Source: a virus. From it: a DNA stretch of 54,570 nucleotides. The notes below the pieces were generated by a model. That model had not been told where the DNA came from, did not search any database, and saw only the letters and a list, made by a program, of their open reading frames with translations. Shown here piece by piece: positions 50,379 through 54,570 of this stretch. A program made the translations under genes and the position numbers. The DNA lies in the IMG/VR virus record IMGVR_UViG_3300035150_000119, positions 1 through 54,570 of that record, one strand, 5' to 3'. The stretch's first letter is position 1, and each line of letters begins with the position of its first letter.

Positions 50379-50629
50379 AATTTGCCTCCTTCTAATATAT
50401 TTTCAAACAATTCTATTGCCTCACATAATAACTCAGAAATAAAATCATTTGTATGTATCTTTGATGCCTGCTTACACCAAGCATTTATTCTTTTTCTTAA
50501 CATACTGTCTTTTATTTTTGATATAGAATTTTTCATACACCAATCAGACAACTCTTCAATTTTGATATCTTTTTCTTTTATGATTTGTTCAAAATCTTTC
50601 TTTAATTTATTCATTTTCTTATATTTCAT
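50375..50629 (-). CDS. Small helical protein
   Basis: 84 residues, all-helical prediction (IKEKDIKIEELSDWCMKNSISKIKDSM...), with two Cys. Overlaps the lytic transglycosylase gene by four bases (ATGA). A Cas11-like small subunit is not excluded by size and helicity but no specific motif supports it. Confidence 0.6.
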   Translation of the reverse strand: MKYKKMNKLKKDFEQIIKEKDIKIEELSDWCMKNSISKIKDSMLRKRINAWCKQASKIHTNDFISELLCEAIELFENILEGGKL

Positions 50630-50955
50630 TTAATTATTTTATATTCAATTTCAGGATATAAAGCTTTAAACAATTTATATTTAATTTTAAAATCTTTTGT
50701 CTCATATCCTTTTACATCGTGAACCTCTTTAATTCCATTTTTATTTATTACTTCAAAATCTATTCGATGGCTACAAATTAAAATATTGTTAACCTTTAGT
50801 TTATAAGTTACTTGCGTTTTATAACTTTGGATTTCTCCTGCTAATCTTAAATATCTTAATTGGTTACAATAATTTGCCTCAGCAATACTTTGATGATTAT
50901 GCCCTGAAATACATCTAGTCCATTTATTTTTATATTTATTTTTAGCCCTTATCAT
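50626..50955 (-). CDS. DUF1064 family PD-(D/E)XK-like nuclease
   Basis: 109 residues: GHNHQSIAEANYCNQLRYLRLAGEI, HRIDFEV and KEVHDVKGYETKDFKIKYKLF match DUF1064, with E-x-KG and DF in endonuclease-like places. These small nucleases are common in phage early or accessory regions. ATGA overlap with the neighbour. Confidence 0.85.
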   Translation of the reverse strand: MIRAKNKYKNKWTRCISGHNHQSIAEANYCNQLRYLRLAGEIQSYKTQVTYKLKVNNILICSHRIDFEVINKNGIKEVHDVKGYETKDFKIKYKLFKALYPEIEYKIIK

Positions 50956-51190
50956 TCTTCATCAACCTCCCGTTACAATACAAACAACATGCTGATTTTA
51001 GGTTATCATCTGAATGTATATAATCTTTACCATATTTTTTTATATTGCTCTTAGTTGCTGGCAAAACGTGTGCTAACTGCGGAGTCCCATATTGATATAT
51101 ATAGCCAAAACAATTTTGACAAATGTAATCATCTCTTATGAAGACTCTCAGTTTTGTTTCTGCTATTTTATATTTTTCTTTTTGCGTCAT
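50942..51190 (-). CDS. HNH endonuclease-like protein
   Basis: 82 residues from the ATG at 51190; upstream codons to 51244 cross a GC-rich repeat (WRVSGLAG) and are probably not translated. CQNCFGYIYQYGTPQLAHVLP with SDDNLKSACCLYCNGRLMK forms an HNH-type Cys/His zinc motif. Possibly involved in packaging or DNA processing. No clear second HNH residue, so activity uncertain. Confidence 0.7.
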   Translation of the reverse strand: MTQKEKYKIAETKLRVFIRDDYICQNCFGYIYQYGTPQLAHVLPATKSNIKKYGKDYIHSDDNLKSACCLYCNGRLMKNDKG

Positions 51191-51278
51191 AATAAAATGG
51201 CGGCCAGCTAACCCGCTAACCCGCCAACCTAAACAATACATCATTCAAAATATATTTTATTACCCTTCTACAAAGGGC

Positions 51279-51533
51279 TTAATTCCAATTATATAATATA
51301 TTTGTTAATATTTCAGCTAAATAATTGATACCATCACGCATGTATGAATCATCATTATTTAACTCGTCTTTTATTTTTTCAATATTTTTCTGTCCTCGAA
51401 TTTCAGCCCGATTCCTATTTAATCTTGCGTTTTTTATTTCACATCGTTTGCAAATATATGAATATCTTTTATGTACTGAATGATAGAAAAATCTATCGAT
51501 TGTTTTATCAAATCCACATTGTTTACAAATCAT
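51279..51533 (-). CDS. Zinc-ribbon protein
   Basis: 84 residues. C3-x2-C6 (CKQCGFDKTIDRFFYHS) and C-x2-C (YICKRCEIKNAR), a zinc ribbon often found beside HNH endonucleases in phages. The rest is helical. Four-base overlap with the next gene. Confidence 0.7.
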   Translation of the reverse strand: MICKQCGFDKTIDRFFYHSVHKRYSYICKRCEIKNARLNRNRAEIRGQKNIEKIKDELNNDDSYMRDGINYLAEILTNILYNWN

Positions 51534-51901
51534 CGACTATTTTTCTCCAATATTTCAAACGCTTTATATATTGCTTGTTCTTTTGCTTCTTGACGAAAGT
51601 TTTCATTTCCGGAAATAGTATCTAATTTTGATGATAATGAATATATAATATAATCATAACGTAAATACAATAAATTGTGTGCTATATTTATTATTATCCC
51701 AATATCATCAAAAAACTTTTCTATATCACAATAGCAAAGATAAATTGGATCACTTCCTTCTACCTGAAAATATATTTCTTTTTCCTTAATAAATATAACT
51801 TGATAAAAATTATCTCCACCATATTTTTTATTTAAATATTCTATACATTTATCAAAACTTTTAGGATACTCTTTTTTTATTTTATTCCAGTCTATATTCA
51901 T
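51530..51901 (-). CDS. Hypothetical protein
   Basis: 123 residues, aromatic-rich (NIDWNKIKKEYPKSFDKCIEYLNKKYGGDNFYQVIF), ending in a helix (GNENFRQEAKEQAIYKAFEILEKN). Short leader-less junctions with both neighbours (ATGA). No family recognised. Confidence 0.7.
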   Translation of the reverse strand: MNIDWNKIKKEYPKSFDKCIEYLNKKYGGDNFYQVIFIKEKEIYFQVEGSDPIYLCYCDIEKFFDDIGIIINIAHNLLYLRYDYIIYSLSSKLDTISGNENFRQEAKEQAIYKAFEILEKNSR

Positions 51902-52065
51902 TTATTCCTCCTGTAACAATATTCATTTAATACTTTTATTATTTTTTGTTTTAATATTTCTGTTTCTTGATAATATCCGATTGCTTTTAATTCTAATTTA
52001 TATTTATTTGGGTTACAATCAGTTGTTTGTTTTGGCATTATTTCAATGGTAAATTTTATATCCAT
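51898..52065 (-). CDS. Small hypothetical protein
   Basis: 55 residues, starting MDIKFTIEIMPKQTTDCNPN. AAGGAAG precedes the ATG at 52065, and the stop overlaps the next gene (ATGA). Helical. Function unknown. Confidence 0.6.
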   Translation of the reverse strand: MDIKFTIEIMPKQTTDCNPNKYKLELKAIGYYQETEILKQKIIKVLNEYCYRRNK

Positions 52066-52088
52066 CTTCTTCCTTTTAATTTATTCAT

Positions 52089-52289
52089 TTAATACTTTGA
52101 TTTTTGTCCACTAATTAATTCCCAACTAGGATCTAAATTAAATTGTTCTCTTGCTTTTTTTATCATTTCTTCTAAACTACTACCATATACATATATTTCA
52201 ATACCTCTTATTTCAGGAAATTCAACCTCTCTTTTTGTAGAGAGGTTTTTTCTAAATTCTAATTTACTTTCTTGATAAATACTTGCCAT
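52089..52289 (-). CDS. Small hypothetical protein
   Basis: 66 residues: KREVEFPEIRGIEIYVYGSSLEEMIKKAREQFN, a beta-alpha plan. Ends DPSWELISGQKSKY. Lies one base after a neighbour's stop. No family recognised. Confidence 0.65.
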   Translation of the reverse strand: MASIYQESKLEFRKNLSTKREVEFPEIRGIEIYVYGSSLEEMIKKAREQFNLDPSWELISGQKSKY

Positions 52290-52290
52290 A

Positions 52291-52464
52291 TTATTCTCCC
52301 TTTAATTTTCCAACAACTTTTATATTTTCATCATAGATTTTATTATTAAAAATAAATAGACCATGATATAAATTGTTTCTACGCTCTTCGTCTTTTTTTA
52401 TTAAACTAAATAAATCAGCTTTAAAATCTATTGGTATAACATCTTCTTTCACTATATTCAGCAT
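52291..52464 (-). CDS. Small hypothetical protein
   Basis: 57 residues (MLNIVKEDVIPIDFKADLFSL...). The start lies inside the methyltransferase 3' end, behind AGGAGG at about 52476. Followed closely by the 52089-52289 gene. Function unknown. Confidence 0.6.
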   Translation of the reverse strand: MLNIVKEDVIPIDFKADLFSLIKKDEERRNNLYHGLFIFNNKIYDENIKVVGKLKGE

Positions 52465-53183
52465 AAATTTAATATCCTCCTAAAAAGTATACACGCTATC
52501 TGAGGTACAATTGAATTCCCGAGTCCTGCAAGTCGCTCCACCCTATTGGGTAACCCATCATCCATTCCCTGAAAATCACGGAATGCGCCAAGTCCTCTCG
52601 CCCAATCAGGTACAAAAAATGATTCAGCCTCATCTGTTTTAACGTTTTTTCTGCCGGAAGATTGCATTTGTACGCTTTGTAATCCGTTGCAACCGGGGTA
52701 GGCAACAACCCAGATTCTCTCTCTTTTATGCGGCGCACCCATTTCGGCTGCCGAAATATTCTGCCATTCCGCATCATACCCGACTTCGGCAAGTGTTCCA
52801 AGTATTCTATCGAGTCCTGAAAAAGAGAGAGCTGACACGTTTTCAATAATTGCAAACGCTGGTCGTAAATCCCTAATAATTCGCCATGCTTCAAACCAAA
52901 GACCGGACCGACTTCCTTCGATCCCATCTCCTTTGCCGGCAATTGAAATGTCCTGACATGGAAATCCTGCTGTAATAGCCCATTCTTTTCCATATTTCTT
53001 TAACTCCATTGTATCAATCTCTCTTATATCCCCAAGCTGTATAGATTCAGGGAACCGCTTCTTATACAGCCGTATGCAATATGGGTCAATGTCCGAACTA
53101 AAATGTTTTTCTACTTTCATGCCTGCCCAGTATGCCCCGAGTGCGAAACCTCCTATCCCAGAAAATAGGTCAATATAATTCAT
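52458..53183 (-). CDS. C5 cytosine DNA methyltransferase
   Basis: 241 residues. Motif I DLFSGIGGF (5-13), motif IV with catalytic Cys76 in GFPCQDIS, ENV (114-116), GAPHKRERIWVVAYP (149-163) and motif X LGNSIVPQIA. Short target-recognition region (about 165-205). It likely methylates phage DNA against host restriction. Its base composition is less AT-rich than its neighbours, suggesting transfer, and a second conserved frame runs within it (52496-52993). Confidence 0.94.
   Translation of the reverse strand: MNYIDLFSGIGGFALGAYWAGMKVEKHFSSDIDPYCIRLYKKRFPESIQLGDIREIDTMELKKYGKEWAITAGFPCQDISIAGKGDGIEGSRSGLWFEAWRIIRDLRPAFAIIENVSALSFSGLDRILGTLAEVGYDAEWQNISAAEMGAPHKRERIWVVAYPGCNGLQSVQMQSSGRKNVKTDEAESFFVPDWARGLGAFRDFQGMDDGLPNRVERLAGLGNSIVPQIACILFRRILNLC
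52496..52993 (-). CDS. Overlapping-frame protein related to the methyltransferase-associated C-terminal domain
   Basis: 165 codons open inside the methyltransferase gene, in another frame of the same strand. The translation is not random: QQDFHVRTFQLPAKEMG, KTCQLSLFQDSIEYLEHLPKSGMMRNG, KERESGLLPTPVATDYK and EWMMGYPIGWSDLQDSG are motifs I know from the C-terminal domain or partner proteins of phage cytosine methyltransferases. The motif EWMMGYPIGW and methyltransferase motif X share the same bases. Translation in vivo is unproven, and its ATG lacks a strong ribosome-binding site. Confidence 0.6.
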   Translation of the reverse strand: MEKNGLLQQDFHVRTFQLPAKEMGSKEVGPVFGLKHGELLGIYDQRLQLLKTCQLSLFQDSIEYLEHLPKSGMMRNGRIFRQPKWVRRIKERESGLLPTPVATDYKAYKCNLPAEKTLKQMRLNHFLYLIGREDLAHSVIFREWMMGYPIGWSDLQDSGIQLYLR

Positions 53184-53853
53184 TTTTATCTCTTAATATT
53201 TCATAGTTTTTTAAATAATTATTAGGATAATGCTCCTGTATTGATTTAACAAGCCAACCAATTATACCACCAAAAAACCCCTTATATCCTATTTGTATTT
53301 TATTTTTTGTATGTTTATACCCAAAAAAACACGGAGGTAGATGTGTAATAAGATCACCACCATTGACTATTCTATAATGATTTTTTATATGTTTATTAAA
53401 ATATTTAGAAGCTTTCCTGTTAAAAACTCTTGGACTCCCCGCAGTTATAATTTCAATACTTTTAGCCCATCCAAAAATATCTAATGCAAATAATTGACCT
53501 AGCGTTGCACCTAGACTATGTCCTATAATTATTATTTTATATCCAAAAATATCTTCAATTTTTTTCGCAAAACATTCATATATAACAAACGATAATTCCC
53601 AAAATCCTTTATGAACTTTTCCATATTTTGTTTTAATTTTAGAATATTTCATATTATATTTCCAGTCCTCAAAATCATCACTCCCTCGAATCACAACTAT
53701 AATCTCTTTTTCTTTATTGTCAATCAAATAATAAAATACAATGTTATCTTTCTCGACTTTTTTATAGCCATCAAGTGATTTATTCTTGCCATATTTACCG
53801 CCATAAGACATAACCATTTGCTGTAATGCCTTATAGATTTGTTTTTCTTTCAT
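53170..53853 (-). CDS. Class 3 lipase-like protein
   Basis: 227 residues. Nucleophile elbow GHSLG (Ser113), GSPRVFNRKASKYFNKHI, GGDLITHLPP with Asp167 and nearby His171, following lipase class 3 order. RGSDDFEDWKYNM near 56-68 is the usual oxyanion segment. No signal peptide. Overlaps the methyltransferase start by 14 bases. Role unclear; could act on host lipids during exit. Confidence 0.85.
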   Translation of the reverse strand: MKEKQIYKALQQMVMSYGGKYGKNKSLDGYKKVEKDNIVFYYLIDNKEKEIIVVIRGSDDFEDWKYNMKYSKIKTKYGKVHKGFWELSFVIYECFAKKIEDIFGYKIIIIGHSLGATLGQLFALDIFGWAKSIEIITAGSPRVFNRKASKYFNKHIKNHYRIVNGGDLITHLPPCFFGYKHTKNKIQIGYKGFFGGIIGWLVKSIQEHYPNNYLKNYEILRDKNELY

Positions 53854-54181
53854 TTGTTTTACTCCTAATTAATAAATATATTTCTCTTGGTGCACATTCA
53901 AAAAACTTAAATAATGCAGGGCATAACCATCCTCGCATATTATTTTCAAAAATATACCAATTCCCCCCATACTCCTCTTTTTCCCATATTAATTTGAAAT
54001 TATAGTCAGGAAATTGAGAATTTGAAAAATAGCAATCGAACACTGTTGCATCACCAACTATCTTATTGATAATTTCAGGAATACCTGACACAAAAGGCTC
54101 TTTTACTAATCCTCTTTCTTTGTCGTCAAATACCCATGCCGCCCCAAATTTATATATTTGAATATAAAATATATTATTCAT
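53831..54181 (-). CDS. DUF6717-like hypothetical protein
   Basis: 116 residues: KFGAAWVFDDKERGLVKEPFVSG, NWYIFENNMRGWLCPALFKFFECAPREIYL matches the DUF6717 pattern (WVFDD-x-x-x-GLV-x-EPFV; GGNWY; GWLCPALFKYF), by memory. The ATG is preceded by GGGGGCGAAGG, the ribosome-binding site shared by the ankyrin cluster and coding the KGAK end of the upstream ankyrin gene. Confidence 0.75.
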   Translation of the reverse strand: MNNIFYIQIYKFGAAWVFDDKERGLVKEPFVSGIPEIINKIVGDATVFDCYFSNSQFPDYNFKLIWEKEEYGGNWYIFENNMRGWLCPALFKFFECAPREIYLLIRSKTNERKTNL

Positions 54182-54570
54182 CCTTCGCCCCCTTGCTTCT
54201 CAGTAATTCTATAATGTCATTATAGCCACAAAAATTCGCCCATATCAATGTTGTACTGCCATAATTATTTTTCGCATTCACATCAGCTCCATTGTCAATC
54301 AATAGTCTAACAATATCAATATGACCAAAGCGACTCGCAAACATCAATGCTGTATACTCATATTTATCTCTGACATTAACATCAGCTCCATTGTCAATCA
54401 ATAGTCTAACAATATCAATATGACCATTACGACTAGCCAATAACAATGCAGTATAGCCATTGCCACCCTTAGCATTCACATCAGCTCCATGATCAATTAA
54501 GTGTTCGATAACATTAATATCAGCATTCCATAGAACCCATACCTGCCAGTCAATTTCAGCCTCATTATAT
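54174..54570 (-). CDS. Ankyrin-repeat protein, C-terminal part cut by window end
   Basis: Open from the window end to the stop at 54174, encoding at least 132 residues: EIDWQVWVLWNADINVIEHLI, then three ankyrin repeats (GYTALLLASRNGHIDIVRLLI, EYTALMFASRFGHIDIVRLLI, STTLIWANFCGYNDIIELL) and the end SKGAKDE. The missing N-terminus would resemble the fragment at 1-63. Family as for 60-455. Confidence 0.9.
   Translation of the reverse strand, partial: YNEAEIDWQVWVLWNADINVIEHLIDHGADVNAKGGNGYTALLLASRNGHIDIVRLLIDNGADVNVRDKYEYTALMFASRFGHIDIVRLLIDNGADVNAKNNYGSTTLIWANFCGYNDIIELLRSKGAKDE

Noticed and set aside
45600-50400. CRISPR array near the csf genes
   Set aside because: I looked on both strands for short regular repeats with spacers and saw none here or elsewhere in the window.
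51191-51244. N-terminal extension of the HNH-like protein (WRVSGLAG)
   Set aside because: The bases are a GC-rich repeat unlike the gene, and the ATG at 51190 begins the conserved part; extension probably not translated.

Overview
The window is almost all of one tailed-phage genome (Caudoviricetes) with an HK97-type head and a Mu-like contractile tail. The DNA is visibly AT-rich with strong GGAGG ribosome-binding sites, so the host is a low-GC bacterium. The sequence alone does not name the host; flagellin-type glycosylation genes and lipoprotein signals fit a diderm or flagellated low-GC host such as a spirochaete or a clostridium. No integrase, repressor or DNA polymerase is visible. Both window ends lie inside ankyrin-repeat genes of one family: the right end holds the body and C-terminus of one copy, the left end the N-terminus of a copy. 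This fits a circular or circularly permuted genome with about 41 bases missing at the junction, or two neighbouring copies.

Layout. (1) 1-3.8 kb, leftward: ankyrin genes and many small unknown genes. Several of these are separated by near-identical structured intergenic elements, and they lie behind a strong promoter at 3999-4027. (2) 4.1-7.8 kb, rightward, from a divergent promoter: early-type genes including a PD-(D/E)XK nuclease, SSB, a DUF1367-like protein, another ankyrin gene and a tRNA-like structured RNA. The region ends at a hairpin terminator at 7867-7891 facing the late genes. (3) 7.9-35.8 kb, leftward, the late module. In transcription order: small and large terminase, small membrane/lysis candidates, portal (split by a LAGLIDADG intein), head morphogenesis protein, prohead protease, major capsid, connectors, sheath, tube, tail chaperone with a -1 frameshift, tape measure, Mu gp43-gp48-like baseplate, fibres with a seven-bladed propeller, and an M23 endolysin. 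(4) 35.9-36.5 kb: one rightward moron-like gene. (5) 36.5-45.5 kb, leftward: a nonulosonic (sialic-acid-like) sugar operon ending in a Maf/DUF115 glycosyltransferase and opening with a ribbon-helix-helix gene under a palindromic promoter. (6) 45.6-50.4 kb: a type IV-B CRISPR-Cas-like cassette (Csf1, Csf2, Csf3 and a CysH-like PP-loop protein) with no CRISPR array, flanked by a transglutaminase-like lipoprotein and a membrane-anchored lytic transglycosylase. (7) 50.4-54.6 kb: DUF1064 and HNH nuclease-like genes, small unknowns, a C5 cytosine methyltransferase carrying a second conserved protein in an overlapping frame, a class 3 lipase and ankyrin genes.

Working model: the phage makes its own myovirus particle and uses host replication. 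It protects its DNA with a methyltransferase, may remodel host surface or flagellar glycans with its nonulosonate operon (for example to exclude other phages), and carries an effector-only type IV-B complex whose target and guide source are unknown.
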